From Chloroflexota bacterium (GTDB taxonomy: Bacteria; Chloroflexota; Anaerolineae; DTLA01): 64,000 nucleotides of DNA. The translations under genes and the position numbers were made by a program. The stretch is from assembly GCA_014874485.1 (NCBI GenBank), contig JADBJK010000025.1:2585-66584 (forward strand), given 5' to 3'. Positions 43,901-51,313 of this stretch are shown piece after piece (positions within the stretch are counted from its first letter, which is position 1; every line of letters starts with the position of its first letter). The notes beneath the pieces were generated by a model. The model was not told where the DNA came from. It saw only the letters and a program-made list of their open reading frames with translations, and did no database searches.

Positions 43901-44940
43901 ATGACCGTCGGCGTGAAGGGCAGGCTTTCGCGCTCCATGTCGCGGACCAGGAGGGGCTTGCGGTGCTCCTGCAGCCAACGGATGCCAGGCGTGTAGGGGA
44001 TTTCGTTGGGAGCCAGCCGCTGCCCGTCCTGCACCAGGATGGGATGCCGCATGCGCTGGGTCTGCGGGTCCGCGATGCCCAGCATGAACGTATGCGACGT
44101 ATCAACGAGTTCGGAACAGTAGCGGTAGATGAGTTCGCACAGTTCGTCCACGTTGAGGGACGCGCGGGCGAAATCCCAGCCGATGCGGTCCAGCAGGGTC
44201 AGTTCGCGCAGCCGCCGCTCGCGGGCCAGGCGCGCGTCGGAGAACGCCTGCAGGGTTACGCTGGCCGCCACAACGCCTGCGGTTACCACGGCGAACAGCC
44301 CCATCTCGCCGCGGGCATACAGGGCGGCGATGGGAAGGGACATGGGCAGCGGCAGGAGTTCCACCAGCACCGACACGGGCAGCGAGTCGCGGACAAAGGT
44401 GCGCAGGCCCGACTTCCCGCCCGACAGCGTCATCACCGTGCCCCAGGCGATGTGGTCCAGCGCGAACCACGCGACGAACAGCGCCGCCAGGGCGGGCGCG
44501 TCGTGCCACGACGGGCGCAACAGGGGGATGGCCCCGCCCATTCGCAGGTAGAGCGCGCCCCCGCCCAGCGCCATCAGCGCCTTCAGGCTGCCGTCAAACA
44601 GCGGGGTCAGCAGGAGCGACTCTGGGCTGTGGTCCTTGCCGCGCAGGGCGTGAAGCGCCAGGTACACGAACCCGCCGAGGAACGACACGACCGCGCCCCC
44701 CAGCGGGCCGAAGATGAGCACCGCCGCCACGTCCACCATGCCCACCAGGCAGTGGGTTACCTTCTTGGTGGTGTGGAACCCCGACCGCTGGAGGATGGCC
44801 GAGAGGGCGACGAAGATCAGCAGAGAGCCGACCTGAGGACGCCAGGTCCCCGTGCTGGCGGCGTAAGCCAGCGCGGCCACGCCACAGGTGGCCACGGCGA
44901 GTTGGAAGATCGCACGCGCACGCGGGAATGCTGCCTTCAC
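40906..44940 (-). CDS. Membrane multi-GAF RsbU-type serine phosphatase
   Basis: A 1344-residue sensor phosphatase. The first 230 residues form a membrane domain of about seven helices. Five GAF domains follow (starting near 245, 415, 585, 755 and 910; recurring pattern L-L-x-V-A-x-x-I). From about 1095 comes a PP2C/SpoIIE domain with ARSIQKSFLP, RRVGGDFYD, VADVSDKGVPAAL, NAGHNPP, LLMYTDGLTDA and FDDYTLVAL, including the metal-binding Asp residues. It should dephosphorylate a STAS antagonist in response to several inputs. The GTG start at 44940 lies 1 base after the upstream STAS gene stop. Exceptionally long for the family. Confidence 0.93.
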   Translation of the reverse strand: MKAAFPRARAIFQLAVATCGVAALAYAASTGTWRPQVGSLLIFVALSAILQRSGFHTTKKVTHCLVGMVDVAAVLIFGPLGGAVVSFLGGFVYLALHALRGKDHSPESLLLTPLFDGSLKALMALGGGALYLRMGGAIPLLRPSWHDAPALAALFVAWFALDHIAWGTVMTLSGGKSGLRTFVRDSLPVSVLVELLPLPMSLPIAALYARGEMGLFAVVTAGVVAASVTLQAFSDARLARERRLRELTLLDRIGWDFARASLNVDELCELIYRYCSELVDTSHTFMLGIADPQTQRMRHPILVQDGQRLAPNEIPYTPGIRWLQEHRKPLLVRDMERESLPFTPTVIGQATRSVILVPLVADRDLIGVLSVQHADPNVYTEDDLRILSALAAQGALAIRKAQAYEAEQRRARQLAAIARVTQQVGVLRDLATLFNLVVDVIRETFGYYYVALFTVDPRTEKLEFQAASSASGRTCYFQVELGQGITGYVAETGQPVLANDVTQEPRYRPVDLLEETRAELTVPLLLEGRVLGVLDVQSDRLNAFTQEDLATMQTVATQVAVAIHEARLYDRERKRARQLAAVSEVGRKIVSILNLDALLDEVVDLVSKQFAYPHVHVFTVDAAQGEVVYRAGTAPADAVSSQLRFSLEDEGIVSWVARTGEPLVVNDVQADPRYRAVPSIGEIRSELALPLRFGKQILGVFDLQSQEPNAFDPDDLPVLQALADQIAVAVRNATLFAAQQEETWVSTVLLQVAEAIGQQTTVEEVIGAVVRVVPLLVGVNRCTIFLRDRAGDEYCTEEGYSTARGTMPGLNGLCLRPSEVPLLARIAASRTAIVVPDEELETWIPADLVRAYSVRHLAAFPLVARGEVRGCMAVEFADAAWPPNNKTLAIVSGIANQTATAIESAQLYDALQEEAYVSNALLQVAESINAAVDLDEALGAIVRITPILAGVDRCMILLWDDRRQQFLPAQQYGVSRQLEADFSRLAFGPDDFPLLGELTNRKEPLIIANAAESDLVPHELAQRFGIRSLLALPLQTKGDILGAMLVDFQGMEHHFPENRMALLMGIASQTAIAVENYRLYREMAERQRLEQELEVARSIQKSFLPSSCPLLPGWEVAALWRSARRVGGDFYDIILFDERYVGFVVADVSDKGVPAALYMALSKTIIRASALEVRSPAQALRRANDLLVADSSSGMFVTVFYGVLDVRDGVFTYANAGHNPPLLARADGQSPELLSADGMILGVMENVALEEKQVRMAPGDVLLMYTDGLTDAINEHEEEFGTDRLGRCLVEARDQTAEALIQFIDREVAAHVGGQPQFDDYTLVALKRTASDADSGHTPPHSQS

Positions 44941-44941
44941 C

Positions 44942-45295
44942 CTAACCCACCTCGCCGCCCAGGAACGCAGCCGCCGCTTCCCGCTCCGTCAGATGAATCG
45001 CGAAAATCTTGTGGAAGCCCGACAGTGTGAACACGTCCCTGACCCGCTCGCTCATGGCGCACAGGCGAATGTCGCCGCCCTGTTTCCGCGCGGCGCGCAT
45101 GGCCACCAGGAGCACCTTCAGCCCGCTGCTGCTGATGTAACTCACCCGCGCGAAGTCCACGACGATGTGGGCGTGCCCCGCGGCCAGCAGGGCGTTCAGT
45201 TGCGCTTCCAACTCGGGCGCGAGGCCCGCATCCAGCCGCCCGCGGGCTTCCACGACCCAGACATCCTCGGCCCAGTCGGAGCGGCGCGCGTTCAC
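44942..45295 (-). CDS. STAS-domain anti-sigma factor antagonist
   Basis: A 117-residue RsbV/SpoIIAA-like protein. The phosphorylatable Ser lies in RVSYISSSGLKVLL, at the family position. It would be phosphorylated and inactivated by the adjacent RsbW-type kinase and reactivated by the phosphatase encoded next. Its start overlaps the kinase stop by four bases (ATGA), and the phosphatase starts 1 base after its stop. A C-terminal extension AAAAFLGGEVG is unremarkable. Confidence 0.92.
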   Translation of the reverse strand: MNARRSDWAEDVWVVEARGRLDAGLAPELEAQLNALLAAGHAHIVVDFARVSYISSSGLKVLLVAMRAARKQGGDIRLCAMSERVRDVFTLSGFHKIFAIHLTEREAAAAFLGGEVG

Positions 45296-45714
45296 GGGGT
45301 TCTCCTCTTGACCATCGTGAGGCGATTGCCGCCCTCGCCGAACTCAAACCGCACCTCGTCCATGATGGAGCGCATGAAGTGGAGGCCCAGGCCGCCCGTC
45401 TCGCGCCGCTCCAGCGGGGCCTCCAGGTCGGGCATGCGCACGGTTGTGGGGTCAAAGGGTCGGCCCGTGTCATGAACCTGGATTTGGATGCGGTCGGGAT
45501 ACACCGTTACGGCGATGCGAATCTGGCCTGGGCCGCCGCCGTAGGCATGTTCAATGACGTTGGTGCACGCCTCGTCGCAGGCCAGTTGCAGGTTGAACAC
45601 GCCTTTCTCGTCAAACCCGGCTCGCCGCGCCACGCCCGAGATGAAGTCGCCGATGAGGGCCAGGTTCTCAAACCGCGCCGGCACCGTCAGTTCGTACAGA
45701 GACGTCTCTTCCAT
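45292..45714 (-). CDS. RsbW-type anti-sigma factor serine kinase
   Basis: A 140-residue GHKL ATPase: LQLACDEACTNVIEHAYGGG (N-box), VHDTGRPFDP (G1) and GGLGLHFMRSIMDEV (G2). It should phosphorylate a STAS antagonist and bind a partner, classically a sigma factor. No sigma factor gene lies in this window, so its target is elsewhere or of another kind. It overlaps the following STAS gene by four bases; the other STAS gene lies 108 bases upstream. Confidence 0.93.
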   Translation of the reverse strand: MEETSLYELTVPARFENLALIGDFISGVARRAGFDEKGVFNLQLACDEACTNVIEHAYGGGPGQIRIAVTVYPDRIQIQVHDTGRPFDPTTVRMPDLEAPLERRETGGLGLHFMRSIMDEVRFEFGEGGNRLTMVKRRTP

Positions 45715-45822
45715 CGCATGTTTTCCGCGGCGGGAAACCCCCAGCAGGCCGCACGGGGTGCCGACGCCAAGCCTGACGGTCTCCGCGCACCATTGGGGCC
45801 CCGGCGTGCGCCGCTCCCGCCG

Positions 45823-46158
45823 CTACAGATTCCCGACGGCCTCTACCGTGTCGGGGAAAATCTTGAACACGCGGGTCAGGCCCGCCAGTTCAAACGTCTC
45901 CATGATGTGCTGGGGGAGGGCCGCCAGATACACGTCGCCGCGGTTCCAGCGACGGCATGTCTTGGCCGCCGAGATGAGGACGCGCAGGCCGGCGCTGCTG
46001 ATGAAGTTCAGGCCCGACATGTCCACCACGATGCGGAACTGCCCTTGCTCCATGAGTTCCTTGAGGGCCTTCTCCAGGTCGGGGGCGTTGCTGCTGTCCA
46101 CGCGGCCGGAGACCTTCACCAGGCTGGCCCGCTTGAGTTGCTTGACTTCTATCTCCAT
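45823..46158 (-). CDS. STAS-domain anti-sigma factor antagonist
   Basis: A 111-residue RsbV-like protein with the target Ser in GLNFISSAGLRVLI. It has its own strong promoter and an AAGGAGG box seven bases before the ATG at 46158. The 108 bases between it and the kinase gene contain no promoter that I can defend, so it is likely the first gene of the STAS-RsbW-STAS-phosphatase-translin operon. Two antagonists for one kinase suggests two inputs or two competing partners. Confidence 0.92.
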   Translation of the reverse strand: MEIEVKQLKRASLVKVSGRVDSSNAPDLEKALKELMEQGQFRIVVDMSGLNFISSAGLRVLISAAKTCRRWNRGDVYLAALPQHIMETFELAGLTRVFKIFPDTVEAVGNL

Positions 46159-46209
46159 TGAGAGACCTCCTTGCAGATGGATAGTCGCGATGCCGTGTTC
46201 CAGGTGCGT

Positions 46210-46239
46210 ATTATACGCGAGAGTGCGGCGCGTGTACAA
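46210..46239 (-). promoter_or_regulatory. Promoter of the partner-switching operon
   Basis: Minus strand TTGTAC (46239-46234), 18-base spacer, consensus TATAAT (46215-46210). The leader to the STAS start is about 45 bases. Confidence 0.65.
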
Positions 46240-46314
46240 TGGGGCGTTGCGGGGATTGTGCCTGCCTGTGCCGGCTAGTTGAGAATAGGACACGACTGCT
46301 GGCGTTCAACCTCG

Positions 46315-47487
46315 TCAGAAAGTCACGAGGCCGAGTATGTCTTCCGCGTGACGTCCGTCTATCGTCCGCATGCAACGTCCCTTCAAGTCGAGGGCTTTCT
46401 GGGGACCTTGCCAGTATCTATGGTCCAGGGCTTTGCTAGCCCATGGGTTGTGCCATAATACGGGTGTCTTGAGATTGACCGTCCATGGCACTAGCCCCAA
46501 CACGGCCAGCACACCGCTTATCCCTTTGTATCGTGGCCCCTTGGGTCCGAACCAGAGGCCATCGCGAGCTCTCGTCCAGTACCCTCCGACTACTTCGCCG
46601 CTCCGCAAGAGACATCTGTACTGGTGTCTCCCGAAAAGAGCAGTGTCAATGTCGTCCTCGTCTGCCATCATGCCCATTTCGCCCACTGCGTCGACGGCGA
46701 TGAGGTAAGGGAGATCTGAACGTCCGTGAGGTGGTGCTTTGGCGGAAATCTTCCTGCGAAGCCGCTCATGCCAATCAAATAGCCTCACGCCGTATTGCGT
46801 TAGGCTAACGGGCGGAATTCCAACCCGGCCGCGGACATCCTGGGGTTTGGGCAGCGGGAATATTTCTATCTGCCACGGTCCGTCACTATATTGCCAGTGA
46901 GGCAGAGCTTCAAGCCCCTGGGATTGCAGCGTCTGGGCTAACTCGTCAACATCTAGATCCTGTAGTTTCTGCTCAAGAAACTGACGCAATGGAGCAGCGG
47001 GTAGCGAACGCTCTGGGAATGTTTTGAGCTCAATTCCGATGAGGAAATCATGGGAGTCAAAATCAGAGAGCGCGTCATAGAGCTGATCCAGCCTGGCCTG
47101 ACCAGCTCTGTCTTCTGCACTGTCCCCAAGCACTGTACATTCTAGGTAAAATTGGCGAGTCCCTGCCTGTCTGACGAGGAAATCCGGGTGCGCTGCATTT
47201 CCTTGCGTGGTGCGAGGATGCAACTCTACGGTAAAACCCTGGCAAGTCAATAGCGTGTGACAGTAGAGTTCAAAGAAGGCGCCTAGATGGTGCTCGTCGT
47301 CATCAGAACGGAACCGCTGCCTGAGGTCCTGCTTCCCGCTCTCTGGGTACTGCTCAAACCACTGTTCCAGGAGTCTGCGGAGTTCGCCTGCCTCAGGGTG
47401 GGCGGATCGATTCAAGAAGGAAAACATGGGTTCGGAGTGGTAGGCATGCCCGACGTAATGGCGCTGCGTATCGTCAAATAGTCGCAT
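46315..47487 (-). CDS. Uncharacterised PD-(D/E)XK-like protein, foreign composition
   Basis: A 390-residue protein from ATG 47487 (the frame is open to 47601 with a TTG). I do not recognise its family. The segment FFELYCHTLLTCQGF, then HPDFLVRQAGTRQFYLECTV, has the spacing of a PD-(D/E)XK nuclease core (Glu, Asp, Glu-x-Cys/Thr), though the usual Lys is absent. The rest is mixed alpha/beta with a C-terminal LGLVPWTVNLKTPVLWHNPWA. GC content and codon use look lower than in its neighbours, and no ribosome-binding site is clear. It stands alone between unrelated genes, suggesting lateral transfer; a restriction or defence role is only a guess. Confidence 0.7.
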   Translation of the reverse strand: MRLFDDTQRHYVGHAYHSEPMFSFLNRSAHPEAGELRRLLEQWFEQYPESGKQDLRQRFRSDDDEHHLGAFFELYCHTLLTCQGFTVELHPRTTQGNAAHPDFLVRQAGTRQFYLECTVLGDSAEDRAGQARLDQLYDALSDFDSHDFLIGIELKTFPERSLPAAPLRQFLEQKLQDLDVDELAQTLQSQGLEALPHWQYSDGPWQIEIFPLPKPQDVRGRVGIPPVSLTQYGVRLFDWHERLRRKISAKAPPHGRSDLPYLIAVDAVGEMGMMADEDDIDTALFGRHQYRCLLRSGEVVGGYWTRARDGLWFGPKGPRYKGISGVLAVLGLVPWTVNLKTPVLWHNPWASKALDHRYWQGPQKALDLKGRCMRTIDGRHAEDILGLVTF

Positions 47488-47634
47488 AGTCTGCGGGACC
47501 ACTGCTGACCTCCGTGCTAGGGCGCCCCTTTCACCGGCATCCGTACCTGTGCTTCCTACTATTCTTTTGGTGATTGTAATTCTCTGTGGGAGTTCGCGCA
47601 AATGTGCGCGAATTCGTATGGTTACCCCCCGCGA

Positions 47635-47845
47635 TGCTACGCTTCGCTCAGCATGATAGACTGGACTGAACAGTGCGTGTACGATCTACCGAGTCTTCCC
47701 ACAATAGATTTCGCCGCCTAGATGCTTCGCCTCGCTCACGATGACTGTGAAGGCCAACAGCCAGAGGCCAATGGCTAAGGGCCCATGACTGCCCGCTGAC
47801 GGCTGACCGCTGACTGCTGACTGCTGACTGCTGACGGCTGCCCGC
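47635..47845. repeat. Degenerate repeat copies and a CTGACTG tandem tract
   Basis: The 436-base gap 47488-47923 has no gene. It holds two worn copies of the GATGCTTCGCTTCGCTCAGCATGAC form of the dispersed repeat, split here as GATGCTACGCTTCGCTCAG (near 47635) and GATGCTTCGCCTCGCTCA (near 47718). From about 47785 a low-complexity tract of CTGACTG and CTGACGG units runs to about 47845. These lie beside the foreign-looking gene and may mark an insertion boundary. Confidence 0.55.
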
Positions 47846-47855
47846 TCACCGCCCT

Positions 47856-47884
47856 TTGCCCCCGCCGACAACCTGTGATACCAT
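47856..47884 (+). promoter_or_regulatory. Promoter of the thioesterase gene
   Basis: TTGCCC (47856-47861), 17-base spacer, TACCAT (47879-47884). The leader is about 33 bases and ends in AAAGGAG. Confidence 0.5.
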
Positions 47885-47923
47885 TGCGGCGAATTCAATC
47901 CCATTGCCCAAAGGAGTCGCAAC

Positions 47924-48394
47924 ATGGAAGAACGGCAACCGAGTTCGCGGACATGCTTCTTGTGCGGGAGGCAGAACCCCGTGGGGTTGAAGATCACGTG
48001 GGTCAACGACCGAGAGGCCAAGCAGATTCGGGCGCGGGTGGTCGTGCCCGAGCACTTCAACGGCTACCCGGGCGTGGTGCACGGCGGCATCGTGGCGGCC
48101 ATCCTGGACGAGACGGCAGGCCGCGCCGTGCTGCTGGACGGCAACGCCGACAACCTGATGGTAACGGTGAAACTGGAGGTGCGCTACCGCAAGCCCACGC
48201 CGACGGGCGTTCCGCTCACGGCGGTGGGCTGGGTCATCCGCCAGACGGAATTGCGCGCGCAGGCGGCCAGCGAACTGCGCCTGGAGGACGGGACGGTTAC
48301 GGCCGAGTGCCAGGCGCTGCTGTTCCGGCCCAGCCAGGAGTTCTTTGACCGCTGGGAGCCGGAGAAGCAGTACTGGCGCGTGTACGAGGATTGA
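47924..48394 (+). CDS. PaaI-type hotdog-fold thioesterase
   Basis: A 156-residue predicted acyl-CoA thioesterase. An N-terminal CFLCGRQNPVGLKI motif with a Cys pair precedes a hotdog fold whose active-site helix is YPGVVHGGIVAAILDETAG. Such proteins release free acids from acyl-CoA or phenylacetyl-CoA-type esters. The substrate cannot be inferred because no catabolic genes are adjacent. AAAGGAG precedes the ATG and a strong terminator follows the stop. Confidence 0.88.
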   Translation: MEERQPSSRTCFLCGRQNPVGLKITWVNDREAKQIRARVVVPEHFNGYPGVVHGGIVAAILDETAGRAVLLDGNADNLMVTVKLEVRYRKPTPTGVPLTAVGWVIRQTELRAQAASELRLEDGTVTAECQALLFRPSQEFFDRWEPEKQYWRVYED

Positions 48395-48413
48395 GCAGGC
48401 AGCAGGCAAGCAA

Positions 48414-48446
48414 AAAGCCGCGCCCGGTTTCCCGGACGCGGCTTTG
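48414..48446. terminator. Terminator between the thioesterase and csp genes
   Basis: AAAGCCGCG pairs with CGCGGCTTT, enclosing a smaller CCGG-rich hairpin; A's precede and TTTGCTTT follows. It lies between the convergent thioesterase (plus) and cold-shock (minus) genes and can end both. Confidence 0.8.
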
Positions 48447-48470
48447 CTTTGCAGAAACGCGCGGCGCGTT

Positions 48471-48680
48471 CTACAGGGGAACGACGTTGGTGGCCTGAGG
48501 ACCCTTGGGGCCTTGTTCAACGGTGAACTCAACCCTCTGGTTCTCTTCCAGAGTCCGGAAGCCCTGCGACTGAATCGCCGAGAAGTGGACGAACACGTCG
48601 CCGCCCTTCTCGCGGGTGATGAACCCGTAGCCCTTGGACCCATTGAACCACTTTACCGTTCCTTTTTCTCGCTCACTCAT
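48471..48680 (-). CDS. Cold-shock domain protein (CspA family)
   Basis: A 69-residue single-domain nucleic acid-binding protein. RNP1 is KGYGFITRE and RNP2 is VFVHFSAI, preceded by GTVKWFNGS. It acts as an RNA chaperone or transcription antiterminator. AAGGAG precedes the ATG at 48680. The 130-base leader carries a terminator-like hairpin, and the promoter is near consensus. Confidence 0.96.
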   Translation of the reverse strand: MSEREKGTVKWFNGSKGYGFITREKGGDVFVHFSAIQSQGFRTLEENQRVEFTVEQGPKGPQATNVVPL

Positions 48681-48730
48681 TGGTGAACTCCTTGTGAAGA
48701 ATTATAGGAGGTACGAGACAGAAGCGCCGC

Positions 48731-48844
48731 AAAAAACAACCGCCGGAGCCAAGTGTAACGCTCCAGCGGTCAGCCTTGCTAGTCGTTCCGTACACTTACT
48801 CAACCTACGGACGGTTTATAACACACATTTGAAATCTTGTCAAA
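48731..48844 (-). promoter_or_regulatory. csp promoter and leader attenuator-like hairpin
   Basis: Minus strand TTGACA (48844-48839), 18-base spacer, TATAAA (48820-48815); predicted start near 48808. About 40 bases in, CCGCTGGAGC, a 10-base loop and GCTCCGGCGG (about 48769-48740) form a strong stem followed by TTGTTTTTT. This is terminator-like yet lies upstream of the csp coding region. A second TATAAT occurs about 20 bases before the start codon. The 344-base gap 48681-49024 contains this leader and one palindrome, no gene. Confidence 0.6.
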
Positions 48845-48899
48845 TTTGCCTTCGCGCCGACGAGGTTTTGTCTCCTGTGGTGAACCACACACACCGGCC

Positions 48900-48940
48900 T
48901 TTCAGTTGCGACGCACCTCTGAGGTGCGTCGCAACTGAAA
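48900..48940. repeat. Isolated copy of the GCGACGCACCTC palindrome
   Basis: Perfect inverted repeat with 20-base arms (outer TTTCAGT, inner TGCGACGCACCTC) around a one-base centre. The inner part equals the copies at 8, 21.2, 25.1 and 62.7 kb; the outer bases differ but still pair. It lies between the HI0933-type gene and the csp promoter. Confidence 0.85.
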
Positions 48941-49024
48941 CCCCATTTCTGGCCGTCTCCAACGGACTCTGGAACCGCAACTTCGCGCCGATGAGGTTTT
49001 GCGGGGCGGCCCTGCGTGGGCGGT

Positions 49025-50248
49025 TCACTCTCCCTCGGCTGCGCCCGCGCCGGCGATGGCGCCGCTGGTCCACGCCCACTGCAGGTTGTACCCGCCGCAC
49101 GGCCCGACCACATCCAGCACCTCGCCGGCGAAATGTAGCCCCGGAACGATGCGCGAGGCCATCGTGGCCGGATCCACCTCGCCTACCGGAACGCCGCCCG
49201 TGGACACCTGGGCGAACTGGAAGCCGCGCGTGCCGGTAACGGTGGCCTTGAGGCTTGTCAGCGTCTCCATCAGGCGCGCGAGTTCGGCTTCCGATGCATC
49301 GCAAAGTCGCGCGTCGGGGCGCATGCCGGCGACGGACATGACGAGCGGCGGGATTTTCGGCGGCAGGACCGCGCCCAGGGCCACGCGGACGGGGAACGGC
49401 TCGTGCCGCTTCCGGGCTATGAGTTCTTCCAGCGCCACCTTCACATTGGGCAGCAGGTTGATCTCCAGCGTGAGGTACGTCCCCGGGCGCGCGCTGACCA
49501 GGTGGGCCAAATCCATGGCCGCCGGGCCGCTGAATCCGTACTCGGTGAACATCATGTTGCCGATGGTGCGCCCCAGCACCCGGTCGCCCTCGTACAGGGT
49601 CAGCCCCACATCCAGCCGAACGCCCTGGAGTTTGTGAAACCGCCGGATGTCCGCAGTGAGGGGCGCGAGGGCCGGGCGGATGGGGACGATGCGGTGGCCC
49701 AGCGACTCCAGGATGGGGAACAGGTCGCCCCTGGACCCCAGCGCCGGGTAGGCCTTGCCGCCGCACGCGACGATGACGCGGTCAAACGTCTGGGTGTGGG
49801 GGCCGCCGCCGATGGCGAGGGTGATGCCGCGCCTTTCGGGGCGGATGTCCGCGATCTTGGTCTGGAGCCGCACCTCCACGCCCGCCAGTTCCAGGGCCGC
49901 CGCCAGGATTTCGGCGACGTTGGCCGCCGACTCGGACAGGGGATAGCACCACCCGTCGGGCGTGGAGTAGATGAGGATGCCCAGGTCGCGCAGGCGGGCG
50001 ACGGTTCCTTGGTGGCCGCATCGGGCGAAGGCCACGCGCAGGAATTCGGGGTCGGCGCAGGCGTACTTCTCGGGCGCGGCGTGGACGTTGGTGATGTTGC
50101 ACCGCCCGTTGCCGGTTACGAGGATTTTGCGCCCGACGACGGCGTTGGTGTCAAACAGGGTAACGCGCGCGCCGCGGCGTGCCGCTTCCAGCGCAGCCAT
50201 GATGCCCGCAGGCCCCGCGCCGACGATGCCGATGTGCAGGTGTGGCAT
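49025..50248 (-). CDS. HI0933/YhiN-family flavoprotein
   Basis: A 407-residue predicted FAD-dependent oxidoreductase. The dinucleotide-binding loop is IGIVGAGPAGIMAALEAARRG, followed by GRKILVTGNGRCNITN, a family hallmark, and a C-terminal LHFAGEVLDVVGPCGGYNLQWAWTSG. Members are widespread but their substrates are unknown. The ATG at 50248 has a GGGAGCG box; a longer start is unlikely. Last gene of a minus-strand group that begins with the HEAT protein. Confidence 0.93.
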   Translation of the reverse strand: MPHLHIGIVGAGPAGIMAALEAARRGARVTLFDTNAVVGRKILVTGNGRCNITNVHAAPEKYACADPEFLRVAFARCGHQGTVARLRDLGILIYSTPDGWCYPLSESAANVAEILAAALELAGVEVRLQTKIADIRPERRGITLAIGGGPHTQTFDRVIVACGGKAYPALGSRGDLFPILESLGHRIVPIRPALAPLTADIRRFHKLQGVRLDVGLTLYEGDRVLGRTIGNMMFTEYGFSGPAAMDLAHLVSARPGTYLTLEINLLPNVKVALEELIARKRHEPFPVRVALGAVLPPKIPPLVMSVAGMRPDARLCDASEAELARLMETLTSLKATVTGTRGFQFAQVSTGGVPVGEVDPATMASRIVPGLHFAGEVLDVVGPCGGYNLQWAWTSGAIAGAGAAEGE

Positions 50249-50336
50249 GTATCGCGCTCCCCGTGATACAGATGGTAGAGAAAGTGTAGCACGGGGGCGG
50301 CCTCGGCGCAAGAGTCGCGGGCGGGTGTGGGCGTCC

Positions 50337-51224
50337 TTACGGCGGTGTGAACCCCCATGGCTCCTTGCGCGGCTTCCACTCGGTGGGGTTGCCCCAGTCG
50401 GTGGCCTTCCAGGGCATGTTCTCGGGGCGCACCAGTGGCAGGACCTCGCGGAAGAAGGCCAGCCGCTCCGGCCCTGTCATGGGCGTGAAGTGCTCGGCCA
50501 CCGCCAAATCCGCCTCCAACTCCGCCATGGTGGAGCACCCCACGATGACGGTGGTGAGCGGCAAGGCCAGGGCGTAGCGCAAGGCCCTGTCGGCCACGTG
50601 GGCCAGCGCCTTGTAGCCGAATATCTTCATGCCCACGACGCCCACGCCTCGGCTCTGGGCGAAGGGCAGGAACTCCTCGGCGAAGGAGTAGACGAAGTGG
50701 TCCAGCACCGACACGGCCACCAGCGCGGTGTCAAACGGGAAGCGGCGCAGCGCCTCAATTTGCACCTGGGGGTCGGTGTGGCCCGAGATGCTGATGAACC
50801 GTACCAGCCCCTCGTCGCGGGCGCGGATGGCCGCCTCCAGTGCGCCGCCCTTGCCCGTCATGGCGTCCAGGCGGGCGAAATCGTACACGTTGTGCAACCG
50901 CCACTCGTCCACGTAGTCGGTCTGAAGGCGGGTCAGGCTCTGCCCCAGTTGGCGGCGCGCGCCGTCCCGCGTTACGTCCCACGTCTTGGTAGCGATCCAC
51001 ATCTCCTGGCGGCGGTGCTTGGCCACCAGGCCCACGCGCTGCTCGCTCTGGCCCTTGGAGTAAATCCACGCGGTGTCAAAGTAGCGGATGCCTCGGTCAA
51101 TGGCGGTGTTGAGGATGGCGACGGCCTGCTCCTCGTTGCAGCCCTCCTCGTCCACCAGGCGCTGGCAGCCCAGGCTGAGGATGGGCAGATGCGCGCCGGT
51201 CTTGCCGAACGGTCGTGTTTCCAT
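50337..51224 (-). CDS. Aldo/keto reductase
   Basis: A 295-residue NAD(P)H-dependent oxidoreductase of TIM-barrel fold. Catalytic residues are visible: Asp and Tyr in GIRYFDTAWIYSKGQSE, Lys in WIATKTWDV and His in EWRLHNVYDF. The C-terminal region is shortened and ends in a Trp/Pro-rich tail. AAGGAGG sets the start at 51224. Same strand as the radical SAM gene 89 bases upstream; the gap holds a worn copy of the GCGACGCACCTC palindrome (about 51258-51294). Substrate unknown. Confidence 0.9.
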   Translation of the reverse strand: METRPFGKTGAHLPILSLGCQRLVDEEGCNEEQAVAILNTAIDRGIRYFDTAWIYSKGQSEQRVGLVAKHRRQEMWIATKTWDVTRDGARRQLGQSLTRLQTDYVDEWRLHNVYDFARLDAMTGKGGALEAAIRARDEGLVRFISISGHTDPQVQIEALRRFPFDTALVAVSVLDHFVYSFAEEFLPFAQSRGVGVVGMKIFGYKALAHVADRALRYALALPLTTVIVGCSTMAELEADLAVAEHFTPMTGPERLAFFREVLPLVRPENMPWKATDWGNPTEWKPRKEPWGFTPP

Positions 51225-51313
51225 CGGTTGCCTCCTTCCGGAGAACGTGGGTTTGCGGCGGTGCGATGCATCTCCGAAAGTGCGTCGCACCCATGAACTT
51301 CCGAACCGGATCC

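Noticed and set aside
41668-45030. Very long plus-strand open frame (over 1100 codons) opposite the GAF phosphatase
   Set aside because: Shadow frame of a high-GC gene; no recognisable domains, while the minus strand encodes clear GAF and PP2C motifs. The same applies to long frames near 28.2-30.8 and 33.6-36.2 kb.
47785-47845. CTGACTG tandem tract as a functional minisatellite
   Set aside because: Short, imperfect and low-complexity; no structure or gene link beyond lying near a possible insertion boundary.
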